The position numbers and the translations under genes were made by a program. From assembly GCA_017847835.1 (NCBI GenBank), contig JAGASH010000005.1, forward strand, positions 532,846-596,845: a stretch of 64,000 nucleotides of DNA, written 5' to 3'. The DNA is from Oscillospiraceae bacterium (GTDB taxonomy: Bacteria; Bacillota; Clostridia; Oscillospirales; Ruminococcaceae). Below, one piece after another: positions 33,395 to 41,811 of the stretch (its first letter is position 1; the number at the start of each line of letters is the position of its first letter). The notes under the pieces are model-generated. The model had not been told where the DNA came from, did no database searches, and saw nothing but the letters and a program-made list of their open reading frames with translations.

Positions 33395-34129
33395 ATGAAA
33401 CTTCAGAAAATCAACTACACCGACACACTCATTTACAAAGCGCTTGAAAAGCTCGATATGCTCGAGTTGCTCGAACGTGACAACAAATCATATGTTTTTA
33501 ATTCGGAAAGAAATGTGCCGGTAAGGGCTGCGAAAACAATCACGCTTCACCGTCTGAATTTGCAAATTCCCGAAGGCACATTGTTTTTCATCTCCCGCTT
33601 CGGCTTCGAGCGAACTTTGTCTTATCCCAAGAATTTTGAGCTTGAGTTTGCTTTTCCCGATGAAGAGGAAACCAAGAAAAGCGGGAAAATGGTTCGTAGA
33701 TATGTGCCTTGCAATGTTGACTCAAACACCTACGAAATTCTCGTTTGTGGCGAAATGCCTTTGTCGGAGCTTATCGAAAAGGTTGACGGCGAAACCGTTG
33801 AAACGATGAAAGAACTTTATATGGCAGAACGCGACTATAGCAAACACGAATTTATCTATGATAATAAATATTATGACTCTTCAAATATCTTGAAATGCAT
33901 AATTGCTATTGCGTTGTCCATTTCAATACCCTGCCTTGTTTTTTCGTGTGCTTTAGCTTGGCAATGGTTTATTCCGTTCGGCATTTGCGTTGCAATAGCT
34001 ATTGGCTTTGGTATCGCGCTTGCAATAAAATACTTCAAACACGATTACGAAGAAACAAGCGATGCCAAAACGCTGCGTGAAAAAATGTCGAAGCTCTGCA
34101 AAATCATCGAAGAAAAAGAAACAGCTTAA
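33395..34129 (+). CDS. Two-span membrane protein, duplicate A
   Basis: 244 residues. The N-terminal 150 residues are soluble and nearly identical to the next gene (MKLQKINYTDTLIYKALEKL, VRAAKTITLHRLNLQIPEG, CNVDSNTYEILVCGEMPLSE). Two membrane spans (about 165-190 and 195-212) and a conserved tail ending LREKMSKLCKIIEEKE follow. Function unknown. AGAAGAGG precedes the ATG, with an ICE palindrome just upstream. Confidence 0.75.
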   Translation: MKLQKINYTDTLIYKALEKLDMLELLERDNKSYVFNSERNVPVRAAKTITLHRLNLQIPEGTLFFISRFGFERTLSYPKNFELEFAFPDEEETKKSGKMVRRYVPCNVDSNTYEILVCGEMPLSELIEKVDGETVETMKELYMAERDYSKHEFIYDNKYYDSSNILKCIIAIALSISIPCLVFSCALAWQWFIPFGICVAIAIGFGIALAIKYFKHDYEETSDAKTLREKMSKLCKIIEEKETA

Positions 34130-34164
34130 CCCACTGATTTTTCTTTTCAGACAGGTAAATAATC

Positions 34165-34180
34165 GTGCTGCATATAGTAC
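34165..34180. repeat. ICE palindrome copy 3
   Basis: GTGCTGCATATAGTAC, a two-base variant between the duplicated genes. Confidence 0.75.
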
Positions 34181-34185
34181 ATTTT

Positions 34186-34201
34186 GTGCTATATGTAGCA
34201 C
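34186..34201. repeat. ICE palindrome copy 4
   Basis: GTGCTATATGTAGCAC, the consensus in inverted form, 5 bp after copy 3. Confidence 0.9.
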
Positions 34202-34228
34202 AACTTTAAGAAAGAGGAAAATTTTATT

Positions 34229-34244
34229 GTGCTACATATAGCAC
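34229..34244. repeat. ICE palindrome copy 5
   Basis: GTGCTACATATAGCAC before the ribosome site of the second duplicate. Confidence 0.9.
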
Positions 34245-34263
34245 GGAAAGAAGAGGTATTATT

Positions 34264-35001
34264 ATGAAACTTCAGAAAATCAACTACACCGACACACTCA
34301 TTTACAAAGCGCTTGAAAAGCTCGATATGCTCGTGCTTATCGACCGCGATGAAAAAACGCCTGTCAAAGAAGAAGCAAGAAATGTGCCGGTAAGGGCTGC
34401 GAAAACAATCACGCTTCACCGTCTGAATTTGCAAATTCCCGAAGGAACTTTGTTCTACATCACCAGCTTTGGGTGGAACACATTGTGCTACCCCAAGAAT
34501 TTTGAGCTTGCGGTTGCTTTCCCCGACGAAGAAGAAGCCAAGAACAGCGGACAAATGGTTTACAGATATCTTCCTTGCAATGTTGACTCAAACACCTACG
34601 AAATTCTCGTTTGTGGCGAAATGCCTTTGTCGGAGCTTATCGAAAAGGTTGACGGTTCAACCGCTGAAACAATGAAAAGCCTTTATGCCACAAAGTGCGA
34701 ATTAAAAGAGCGCAAAGAAGCATATAGTTGCAAGTATGAAGATGTAACCTCGGTGTACACAATCATTTGGTTGGGTTTGTTTTTACTTACAATTACTTTT
34801 TTGGGCTGTGCAACAATTGGACAACTTGTCCCGTTTATCTTTTATGCATTCGGAATTAGTTGTACCGGTTTAATTGGCATTTCAATAGCGTATCTGATAA
34901 AGCATTCCAAGAAAGATTATACCAAAACCGATGAATGCAAAACGCTGCGTGAAAAAATGTCGAAGCTCTGCAAAATCATCGAAGAAAAAGAAACAGCTTA
35001 A
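34264..35001 (+). CDS. Two-span membrane protein, duplicate B
   Basis: 245 residues, paralogue of the preceding gene with the same domain plan: conserved soluble N-terminal part, two membrane spans (about 165-187 and 192-215), and an identical C-terminal segment. Differences concentrate around residues 25-40, 75-85 and in the membrane region, suggesting selection to vary there after duplication. Function unknown. Confidence 0.75.
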   Translation: MKLQKINYTDTLIYKALEKLDMLVLIDRDEKTPVKEEARNVPVRAAKTITLHRLNLQIPEGTLFYITSFGWNTLCYPKNFELAVAFPDEEEAKNSGQMVYRYLPCNVDSNTYEILVCGEMPLSELIEKVDGSTAETMKSLYATKCELKERKEAYSCKYEDVTSVYTIIWLGLFLLTITFLGCATIGQLVPFIFYAFGISCTGLIGISIAYLIKHSKKDYTKTDECKTLREKMSKLCKIIEEKETA

Positions 35002-35036
35002 CCCACTGATTTTTCTTTTCAGACAGGTAAATAATC

Positions 35037-35052
35037 GTGCTGCATATAGCAC
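35037..35052. repeat. ICE palindrome copy 6
   Basis: GTGCTGCATATAGCAC, one-base variant, before the sigma4/alpha-CTD gene. Confidence 0.85.
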
Positions 35053-35070
35053 GGAAAGAGGAGGTAAATT

Positions 35071-35787
35071 ATGTTTGAGCAAAACGAAGATATGCTTGAA
35101 ATGTACGCAGAATTCAGGGACTATCCCTTTAACTTAATCGATGAGATTTCCGAGGCAACCGGCGATGAATGGGAGTACACCATTCCCGGCGATTTGGGAG
35201 GCACGGTTGAATACGTTCTTCACACTTACCTCTCGCTGCGTGAAAAAGATGTAATTCTTCTGCGGTTTAAGTATGAAAAAACTCTTGTGGAAATCGCGGA
35301 ATTATTGGGAATTTCAAAGGAACGTGTTCGTCAAATCCAAACGTCCGCGCTCAAACGGCTTTGCAATCCCCAGTGCTTGAACTATCTGCAAAACGGAATT
35401 TATAAAGCAATGCAAGACGAGGTGAACCACGCTATCGAGCAGCACCGTTCGGCAGAGCTTGAAAGCGCGGTCGCCTATCTCCGCGAATTGTGCATTACAA
35501 AAACAAACCCCGCTGCCGAAGCCGCCGAAATAATGACGAAAGATACGGATATCGAGGAATTAGACCTTTCTGTCCGCTGCTTTAACTGCGTTAAGCGTGC
35601 AAAAATCAACAAAATCGGCGATTTGGAAAAATTGACATTTCGGGAGCTGCGCCGTATCAGAAATCTCGGCAAGCAGGCTTATGATGACCTTATATCAAAG
35701 CTCGCCGAGCACGGCTTTGTGTTCCAAGAGGAAACAGACCCCGATGAGCGTATTGTGCTGAAAAAATTGCCCGTTATTATCGGGTAA
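35071..35787 (+). CDS. Sigma region 4 - RNA polymerase alpha-CTD fusion protein
   Basis: The 238-residue product carries a sigma-70 region 4 helix-turn-helix at about residues 55-105 (LSLREKDVILLRFKYEKTLV, then ELLGISKERVRQIQTSALKRL). An RNAP alpha C-terminal-type domain lies at about 168-225 (IEELDLSVRCFNCVKRAKIN and RRIRNLGKQAYDDLISKL). No sigma region 2 is present, so it cannot act as a standard sigma factor; it more likely binds DNA and/or RNA polymerase as an ICE-encoded activator or appropriator. AGGAGG precedes the ATG, and an ICE palindrome lies just upstream. Confidence 0.85.
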   Translation: MFEQNEDMLEMYAEFRDYPFNLIDEISEATGDEWEYTIPGDLGGTVEYVLHTYLSLREKDVILLRFKYEKTLVEIAELLGISKERVRQIQTSALKRLCNPQCLNYLQNGIYKAMQDEVNHAIEQHRSAELESAVAYLRELCITKTNPAAEAAEIMTKDTDIEELDLSVRCFNCVKRAKINKIGDLEKLTFRELRRIRNLGKQAYDDLISKLAEHGFVFQEETDPDERIVLKKLPVIIG

Positions 35788-35801
35788 ACGTGAGGTGAAA
35801 A

Positions 35802-36416
35802 ATGTATCGCAAAGAAAAATTGTATCGCAGACCTGAAGTTTTGAAGCTGAAATTCGGCGAACGTATTCGCGCGGTGCGCAAAAGCGTTGGAAAAAATCAG
35901 AAGGAATTTAGCGCGTTGCTTGAAATTCCGCAGTCCACGCTGTCGGCATACGAAACGGACGCTATGCAACCGGCGATTTTTAATCTTGTAAAAATCGCGA
36001 AAACGTTCAATGTATCTATGGATTGGCTCTGCGGTCTTGAAAAAACGCAGGAAAACAATAGTTTGGACGGCAAATCAATCGGTTTGCGGATAAGGGCGCT
36101 GCGTATAGAACGCGGACTTACTCAAACCGATTTTGCAAAATCACTCGGAAAGGCTCTCCGAACCGTTCAGAAGTATGAGAGTGGAGAAATTGAGCTTACA
36201 ATTGCGACCGTAAACGAGATAGCGCATAATTTTGGCGTGTCCGCAGCTTATCTCCTCGGCAGCGAGGTTAATACTGACAGCACTCCCCCGCCGACAGAAA
36301 ATCTCGCGCCGAGTGTAATCATTCTCAAAGGAAAGGACTTCTCGGCAGAAATACCGGCAGATGTTTCGCCCGAGCTTCTGACGGTTCTGCTTGATAAAAT
36401 CGACGATAAGGGGTGA
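35802..36416 (+). CDS. Double XRE-HTH regulator
   Basis: 204 residues with two Cro/CI-type HTH domains (about residues 17-75 and 87-147: FGERIRAVRKSVGKNQKEFS and GLRIRALRIERGLTQTDFAK) and a short C-terminal beta segment. Two HTH units in one chain suit binding of a palindromic or spaced double site, so it is one candidate to bind the ICE palindromes. It follows the preceding gene by 14 bp, probably in one transcript. Confidence 0.85.
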   Translation: MYRKEKLYRRPEVLKLKFGERIRAVRKSVGKNQKEFSALLEIPQSTLSAYETDAMQPAIFNLVKIAKTFNVSMDWLCGLEKTQENNSLDGKSIGLRIRALRIERGLTQTDFAKSLGKALRTVQKYESGEIELTIATVNEIAHNFGVSAAYLLGSEVNTDSTPPPTENLAPSVIILKGKDFSAEIPADVSPELLTVLLDKIDDKG

Positions 36417-36419
36417 AAC

Positions 36420-36435
36420 GTGCTATATGTAGCAC
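36420..36435. repeat. ICE palindrome copy 7
   Basis: GTGCTATATGTAGCAC (inverted form), before the 36460 gene. Confidence 0.9.
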
Positions 36436-36459
36436 AATTTAAGAAAGAGGTGCAAATAT

Positions 36460-36747
36460 ATGAACACTAACAAAATAACGAACACAAACAGCGAGAAAAA
36501 AACGACAGGCAAGGATAAAAAAATCATTCACCAACTTACAGCGTGGTCAACCTGCGGGATTTTTATAATAGTTATCTCGATAATTTTTGATGTGCTGTAT
36601 TCCGGCGGAGTAATTCACACTAACCGCCTCTCGCTCATTTTTAGGATAATCGGTCTTGTAATAATACTTATAACAACAATTATTCATATGGTTATTTCAA
36701 GGAATGACCACAAAGACGTTTCAAGTTCCAAAATGGACGAGGAATAA
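36460..36747 (+). CDS. Small two-span membrane protein
   Basis: 95 residues: polar N-terminus (1-25), membrane spans at about 32-50 and 60-78, and a charged tail. No recognised family. AGAAAGAGGTG precedes the ATG, directly after an ICE palindrome, indicating it belongs to the same regulatory set as its neighbours. Confidence 0.65.
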   Translation: MNTNKITNTNSEKKTTGKDKKIIHQLTAWSTCGIFIIVISIIFDVLYSGGVIHTNRLSLIFRIIGLVIILITTIIHMVISRNDHKDVSSSKMDEE

Positions 36748-36756
36748 TTTCTAACA

Positions 36757-36813
36757 ATCGGAACAAAGGTAGCTCCTCGAGCGCGGCGGCAGCCTGTCGC
36801 GTTCCGTTCCGAT
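36757..36813. other. Stem-loop before parA
   Basis: ATCGGAAC (36757-36764) pairs with GTTCCGAT (36806-36813). The 5' arm is followed by AAAGGTAGCTCCT, matching the stem-loop at 33268 at all but one position. Confidence 0.65.
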
Positions 36814-36831
36814 AAGGTTAAGGCTGAAAAT

Positions 36832-36847
36832 GTGCTACATATAGCAC
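36832..36847. repeat. ICE palindrome copy 8
   Basis: GTGCTACATATAGCAC, 21 bp before parA. Confidence 0.9.
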
Positions 36848-36868
36848 AATTTAGAAAGAGGGAAAAAT

Positions 36869-37633
36869 ATGATTTCAATCGCACTTTACAACAACAAGGG
36901 CGGTGTCGGGAAAACGACTTCCGTCATAAACATATCGCAGCAGCTTGCGCTTAAAGACAAATCGGTGCTTGTGGTCGATTTGGACGGGCAAGCGAACTGC
37001 TCTCGTTTCTTTGTGGACGAGCCAAAAGCGGGACTTGCCGAGGCTCTGATTAAGCACGTTGTTACACCCGCAAATGCCAAATGTGATACGCGTTACCCGA
37101 ACATCGATATCATCACGGCAACCGCTGATTTGAATAAAATCCTGCCAGAGTTCGGCGCATTGGACGAAGAAACGCAGTTCAAACAGGTCGAGAAAATATT
37201 TTCTTTTTCAGAAATGCCGTGGTATGGCGGCAAAAAATATGATTACATATTGATTGATATGCCGCCTGCTCTGAACGAGCTGACAAAAGCCGTTCTCGGC
37301 GCGTGCGACATTGTTTTCGTTCCTATCGAGCTTGGACTGTTCTCCATTCAAGGTATTCCGACTGTAACGGATATCATCAGCCGCTGCGGAACGAAATTCG
37401 GCGGGTGCTTCGCAAACCGTTTCGACAAGGACAACCCGTCTGATGTGCAGCTGCTCGAAATGCTGCACGGAAATCTCGGAAAAAAGGCGATGAACACGGT
37501 TATTCCGTACAGCCGAGTTATCAAAAATTCGATAAATTTCAGCGTTTCCGCTTCTGAATATATGAATTGGACAAACGCGTCCGACAGTTTCAAAAAGCTG
37601 ACGGACGAAATTCTTGAAAGGATTGGTGAGTGA
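36869..37633 (+). CDS. parA: ParA-family partition ATPase
   Basis: A 254-residue deviant Walker A ATPase: KGGVGKTT at residues 10-17, Walker A' VLVVDLDGQANCS, and Walker B YILIDMPPALNEL. With ParB it would segregate the excised circular ICE or keep it stable. It overlaps closely with parB (stop TGA at 37631-37633, next ATG 37636). No N-terminal HTH is present, so it is not a P1-type ParA autorepressor. Confidence 0.93.
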   Translation: MISIALYNNKGGVGKTTSVINISQQLALKDKSVLVVDLDGQANCSRFFVDEPKAGLAEALIKHVVTPANAKCDTRYPNIDIITATADLNKILPEFGALDEETQFKQVEKIFSFSEMPWYGGKKYDYILIDMPPALNELTKAVLGACDIVFVPIELGLFSIQGIPTVTDIISRCGTKFGGCFANRFDKDNPSDVQLLEMLHGNLGKKAMNTVIPYSRVIKNSINFSVSASEYMNWTNASDSFKKLTDEILERIGE

Positions 37634-37635
37634 TT

Positions 37636-38637
37636 ATGGCGAGAAACTTTTCATTTAACGCAAGTATCGGCAAAGATATGAAATCAGCCTCTGCCGACAG
37701 TTTTCTCGATAATATGGAGATGATTGAGTTCTCCGAAATCAAGCTCAATAAGGAGAATTTCTATTCTATATCCGAAATTGAGCTGCTTGCCGATGATATC
37801 GAAAGGCAAGGGCTGAAACACAATCTTGTCGTTTGCAAGGACAGCGGCGGCGATGGCTATTGGCTCATCAGCGGACACAGACGTTACAGCGCTGTCAAGC
37901 TGCTCATCGAGCAGGACAGGCTCACAAGTACGCTTGTTCCCTGCTATGTTGACGGTGAGCGCACGGAAGCTGAAGCTCGGCTGAACCTTATTATGCTTAA
38001 CGCAACGCAGCGTAAATACACTGATGCGGAAACTATGGCTGAATATGAGATGTTAAAGCAGACCATTCAGCAGCTCGAGGACGAGGGCAAGCACATAAAA
38101 GGACGCGTTCGGGAAATCATCGCGAACACGCTGCAGGTTTCCCCCGCGCAGGTCGGGAAAATTGAGAACATTCGCAACAACGCGATTGCCGAGGTTGACG
38201 AGGCGGTCAAAAATGGCGAAATGTCAATCTCAACCGCGAACGAGGTTGCGAAGCTCTCCCCCGACAAACAGCAGGAGCTGATAAAGAGCGCACCAACAGC
38301 TGAAATTACGCACAAGGCGGTCAAGGAAATCCAAAATTCCGAGAAATCCGAAAAAATTGTCGATAAAAAAATTGGCAAAGAAAAAAATCGTGATTTTGCA
38401 CAAAAATTCGACAATGATTTTGATGAGGACGATTTCGGCGATGATTTTGATGATGAAAGCGCCGATGAGGACGATGAGGACAGCGATTTTGACGAGGACG
38501 ATACAAAGCCCGAAAAAGAATACGTTCTAACGCTCACTTTCGAGCAGCTTTTGGACTTGAAAGATTGCCTCGACAAAGTTCGCGGAGATTATAACGTTGA
38601 CGAAGTTTATCAGAAGATTTCATTCTTCTTGGGTTAA
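37636..38637 (+). CDS. parB: ParB-family centromere-binding protein
   Basis: The 333-residue product has the ParB/Srx N-terminal domain with the SGHRRYSAVKLL CTP-binding motif (about residue 75-90), a central HTH region (AQVGKIENIRNNA, NGEMSISTANEVAKL), and an unusual acidic linker (about residues 255-290, rich in Asp/Glu). A C-terminal helix for dimerisation follows (LTFEQLLDLKDCLDKV). ATG 37636 with GGTGAG upstream is preferred over GTG 37630. Its DNA site is unknown; the dispersed 16-bp palindrome is a candidate. Confidence 0.92.
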   Translation: MARNFSFNASIGKDMKSASADSFLDNMEMIEFSEIKLNKENFYSISEIELLADDIERQGLKHNLVVCKDSGGDGYWLISGHRRYSAVKLLIEQDRLTSTLVPCYVDGERTEAEARLNLIMLNATQRKYTDAETMAEYEMLKQTIQQLEDEGKHIKGRVREIIANTLQVSPAQVGKIENIRNNAIAEVDEAVKNGEMSISTANEVAKLSPDKQQELIKSAPTAEITHKAVKEIQNSEKSEKIVDKKIGKEKNRDFAQKFDNDFDEDDFGDDFDDESADEDDEDSDFDEDDTKPEKEYVLTLTFEQLLDLKDCLDKVRGDYNVDEVYQKISFFLG

Positions 38638-38655
38638 TGATTAGGAGGTTTTATT

Positions 38656-39036
38656 ATGGAAATAAAAAGAAACATAATTATCATTTCTATTATATCGGTA
38701 TTTATTGTGGGAGTATTTATTAGTTTTAACACTTGGATACCTGCCGCATTATCATCTATACGAGCATCGAGTCCCGCACTTGTCGCAATGGATAATGCTA
38801 CCGGAGGAATTGTTGTAGATAAGGAAATACGTGAAATTTCACGCTCACTTTATCACGATGGAGGCACATTTTACTATTTATATGTCGATGTGCCTTATTC
38901 AGAGAACGGCGAAACAAAGCATACTACGAAGAAATTTACCGTATCTGATATTACATACCGGCTTTACAGCGAGGGTGACTATTTTGACATCGAAATAGTG
39001 TCAAACGATAAAACAATATCGGTGCAAACTTCATAA
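38656..39036 (+). CDS. Hypothetical membrane-anchored protein
   Basis: 126 residues with one N-terminal membrane span (about residues 7-27) and a beta-rich extracytoplasmic part (YYLYVDVPYSENGETKHTTK). No recognised family. TTAGGAGG precedes the ATG. AT-rich relative to neighbours. A new promoter follows, so it ends the parAB transcript. Confidence 0.65.
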   Translation: MEIKRNIIIISIISVFIVGVFISFNTWIPAALSSIRASSPALVAMDNATGGIVVDKEIREISRSLYHDGGTFYYLYVDVPYSENGETKHTTKKFTVSDITYRLYSEGDYFDIEIVSNDKTISVQTS

Positions 39037-39042
39037 GCGCTA

Positions 39043-39071
39043 TTGACATTTATTCACAGTCGTGCTATAAT
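39043..39071 (+). promoter_or_regulatory. Sigma-A promoter for lipoprotein gene
   Basis: TTGACA (39043-39048), 17 bp, TATAAT (39066-39071): perfect consensus, 33 bp before the ATG. Confidence 0.88.
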
Positions 39072-39103
39072 TAAGAAAAAATATGTTCTTTAGGAGGTAC
39101 TTT

Positions 39104-40231
39104 ATGAAAGCGAAAATTATTTCTTTCTTTTCTGTTCTGATTTTCGGAGCAGTCATCTGCTTTACGGGCTGCAAATCGGCGGTTTTGATTGACTGCAGCG
39201 AGTGCGTGAGCGTTAAGTTCGATGGCTACAGCGGCTCGGGACAGGCTACCGCAAAGATAAATCAGAATTACATAGCTTCCCTGCTCGGCGAAATGAACGA
39301 GTACACGGTCGCAAGCGTGGTAAACTCGTTTTCTCTTGAAACAATCGAAAACAACGGCAGCTTGTCGAACGGCGATGTAATCACTGTCAAGGTCAAAACA
39401 GACAGCTCCGTTCTCGAAAACGCTGGCGTTGCCGCGCTTAACACCGAACAGGAAATCACCGTTTCGGGACTTAAAGAAAAAGAGAAGGTCGATATTTTCA
39501 AGGACGTTTCTATTAAGGTTAACGGGATTTCGCCCGAATGTACGGTTTCTTTTTCATACAGCGGCGATGTCTGCTCTCCATACAGTTTCTCAATGAAACG
39601 TGTCGATGGCAAGGAAACAACGGAGAAATACAAAAACGGTGACAAGATTATCATTTCGCTTACTGACAGCGAGATTGAGTCGCTGAATAAAGAATACATA
39701 ATTGAGGAAACCTCGCGGGAATACACCATTCAGGCTGATAAGAAATACATTTTGTCAGCTGATGATTTGAGCGAGAAAGATGTTGCGGCTCTGAAAAAGA
39801 TTTCAGATGACTATGCCGACAACAGATTTATCAAGCTGAATGATTGGACGCAAGAAGAAGCTGCAATTGTTATAAGCAAATTAACGGGACTTAACAGCCT
39901 TATTCTCGCGTCAGAGGGTAACACTCATATAAAAAGCGTTGAGAATTTGAAGTATGACTCTGCGTATGTTGGAATAGGAAAGACAGCAGGTTATTTCGGA
40001 CAGGTTAAAGAGGAGAGATTTGCATATTTCTTCTATGTCGGTGATTTAACATATTCCTATAAAAACAAGGAAACGCTTTTGAGCGATTTGGCATTATTAG
40101 TTCGTTTGCAAGACCCTGTCATTGATAAAAACGGGAAGATTACTTACTCAAAAATCAATTTTGGTATTCGGGAAAGCCTTGACGCAGCATTAGATGAAAT
40201 GCTTAACGGCGACTTTGACAAAATTTCATAA
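39104..40231 (+). CDS. Predicted ICE lipoprotein
   Basis: 375 residues with a lipoprotein signal (MKAKIIS, hydrophobic core, lipobox FTGC). The body contains repeated beta-type domains (VKVKTDSS, INGI-like strands) and ends in a conserved cytoplasmic-like helical part. Similar lipoproteins occur as ICE cargo, but I cannot name a function; surface exclusion or phage defence are only guesses. AGGAGG precedes ATG 39104. It has its own strong promoter and is followed by two terminators. Confidence 0.75.
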   Translation: MKAKIISFFSVLIFGAVICFTGCKSAVLIDCSECVSVKFDGYSGSGQATAKINQNYIASLLGEMNEYTVASVVNSFSLETIENNGSLSNGDVITVKVKTDSSVLENAGVAALNTEQEITVSGLKEKEKVDIFKDVSIKVNGISPECTVSFSYSGDVCSPYSFSMKRVDGKETTEKYKNGDKIIISLTDSEIESLNKEYIIEETSREYTIQADKKYILSADDLSEKDVAALKKISDDYADNRFIKLNDWTQEEAAIVISKLTGLNSLILASEGNTHIKSVENLKYDSAYVGIGKTAGYFGQVKEERFAYFFYVGDLTYSYKNKETLLSDLALLVRLQDPVIDKNGKITYSKINFGIRESLDAALDEMLNGDFDKIS

Positions 40232-40240
40232 TTAAACAAA

Positions 40241-40269
40241 AAGCCGATTGCTCACCACAGTCGGCTTTT
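40241..40269 (+). terminator. Terminator of lipoprotein gene
   Basis: AAGCCGATTG (40241-40250) pairs with CAGTCGGCTT (40258-40267), followed by T residues that run into palindrome copy 9. Confidence 0.8.
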
Positions 40270-40285
40270 GTGCTACATATAGCAC
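40270..40285. repeat. ICE palindrome copy 9
   Basis: GTGCTACATATAGCAC, lying between two terminators. Confidence 0.9.
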
Positions 40286-40302
40286 AATTCAAACTGAATA
40301 TT

Positions 40303-40337
40303 AAGCGGAGAATGTAAAAGTTCTCCGCTTTTTTTGT
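40303..40337 (+). terminator. Second terminator
   Basis: AAGCGGAGAA (40303-40312) pairs with TTCTCCGCTT (40321-40330), followed by a T-run. Confidence 0.85.
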
Positions 40338-40380
40338 GTTTAAGGGGGTGTAATCACTCGAAAATGCGTTCACCAAAAAT

Positions 40381-40396
40381 GTGCTACATATAGCAC
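40381..40396. repeat. ICE palindrome copy 10
   Basis: GTGCTACATATAGCAC, 32 bp before the PcfB-like gene. Confidence 0.9.
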
Positions 40397-40428
40397 AACA
40401 TACTCAAAAATAAGGAGGAAAAAGTATT

Positions 40429-41811
40429 ATGACAGACGAAATAGCGTCATCGGTGCTGTCGGGCAGCACAAAAACAGTTGAAACGGCACTCGAGATTATA
40501 AGAATGCTTGCTCCCGCTGCGAAAAATCTGCTTGCAGGCACGGCAAGTCTTGGAAAGAAAGGTGTTCAAAAAGTCATCAGCAAAGCCATAAACAATGGCG
40601 CGGTTTCTAACGCAAGACTAATAGCCGAGGCTGAAAAGGCACATTGCACTATCTTGAGCAACAGCAATTTTTTGGCGCGTGACGCGGAAATCATTGCAGA
40701 AAAAGCCGCAAAGTATAACGTTCCTGTCGCGATTGTTGGCGAGGGAGAAAAGAAAACCGTTGAATTTCTCTCACGCGACAAGGCAGTAATTAACCAAATA
40801 ACGCAGGAAATTATGCAGGAACGGCTTAAAGGCGCACCCGAGAGTGTCAAGTCATTTTCGGTAAGTCCTAACAATGCCGCCGCTATTAAGGCGCTGCTGA
40901 ACGAAAACGGGGTGGAGTGTCAATTTGTGAATGACGGCGATAAAATCAAGTGCGTTTACCCCGCCGAATACGCTGAACAGGTCGCTACTCTCAAATCAGA
41001 TTACAAGCAAATTCACAAAGAGATTTCGGACAATTTTTCCATTCAACGCGATGAAAAAGGTATCTCCGTAACGGACGATGAACTCGGCAAAACAATTCCG
41101 CTGACGCCTCTCAACAAAGAACAGGTTTCAAAGGCTCTGCAAGAAAATTTCGGTTATTCACAGGTTAAAGCGGATTTGGCGGCAAACAAAATGTGCCAAG
41201 ATTTGAAACTCGACAGACAGAAGTTTAACGCACATTCGCAGGTCGATAATCTGAACGCGCTGAAAACAAACATCAGATACCCGTCCGATGACATTTCGCT
41301 GCGCGAGGTTCGCTATGACGCGGTAAATTTCAAGGACGGTGAAACAACGCATATTCTTCTTCAAAACGGCGACAAGTCTGCTGCGCTCTCCCCCGAAACG
41401 ATGAGCAAAACCGAGATGATTAACATTTGCAAAGATAAACTCGGTATGTCGGAGCAGCAGGCTGAATTGGCTGTTGCAAAGGCTGTAAAAATCGACAGCC
41501 AAATCAAGTCAAAAATTGCCGAGCGCACGATTGACGAAAAAGGAATTTCGCAGGAAATCCACATCGAACGAACCGGCGCGCAGACGTTTACGGTTCAGCT
41601 CGGCGATAAGTCGAAATTCTACAATGCGAATACAATAAACCTCGAGGACAAAATCGCAAAGGATTTCGGTATTCCCAAAGAAAACGCGAGAAACATCATC
41701 AGCAAGGCAAAGAGCCAAAGCCTCCTGCAGAACAAAATCGCTAAATCGACAAGCAGCAAAAAAGCAGCTCCTACGCCGAAAATCGAGCTTGGTAAGGGGA
41801 AGAAACGATGA
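40429..41811 (+). CDS. PcfB-like (DUF3801-type) conjugation accessory protein
   Basis: The 460-residue product has an N-terminal region (about 15-130) resembling PcfB/DUF3801: a hydrophobic LAPAAKNLLAG segment, NSNFLARDAEIIAEKAAKYN and VEFLSRDKAVINQI. PcfB of pCF10 is a relaxosome accessory that links the relaxase to the coupling protein. The rest contains three loosely repeated modules (e.g. KEQVSKALQENFGYSQVKAD and MINICKDKLGMSEQQAELAV). AGGAGG precedes the ATG, and the stop overlaps the VirD4 start (ATGA), showing coupling. Confidence 0.78.
   Translation: MTDEIASSVLSGSTKTVETALEIIRMLAPAAKNLLAGTASLGKKGVQKVISKAINNGAVSNARLIAEAEKAHCTILSNSNFLARDAEIIAEKAAKYNVPVAIVGEGEKKTVEFLSRDKAVINQITQEIMQERLKGAPESVKSFSVSPNNAAAIKALLNENGVECQFVNDGDKIKCVYPAEYAEQVATLKSDYKQIHKEISDNFSIQRDEKGISVTDDELGKTIPLTPLNKEQVSKALQENFGYSQVKADLAANKMCQDLKLDRQKFNAHSQVDNLNALKTNIRYPSDDISLREVRYDAVNFKDGETTHILLQNGDKSAALSPETMSKTEMINICKDKLGMSEQQAELAVAKAVKIDSQIKSKIAERTIDEKGISQEIHIERTGAQTFTVQLGDKSKFYNANTINLEDKIAKDFGIPKENARNIISKAKSQSLLQNKIAKSTSSKKAAPTPKIELGKGKKR

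Larger units (their letters stand above)
33340..35045 (+). repeat. Tandem duplication of about 870 bp
   Basis: Unit starts near 33340 and 34209. Each unit carries the palindrome, ribosome site and one 244/245-residue gene, and ends in the same sequence after the stop codon (34130 and 35002 onward). The first two thirds and the end of each gene are nearly identical in DNA; the membrane part has diverged. Confidence 0.88.
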
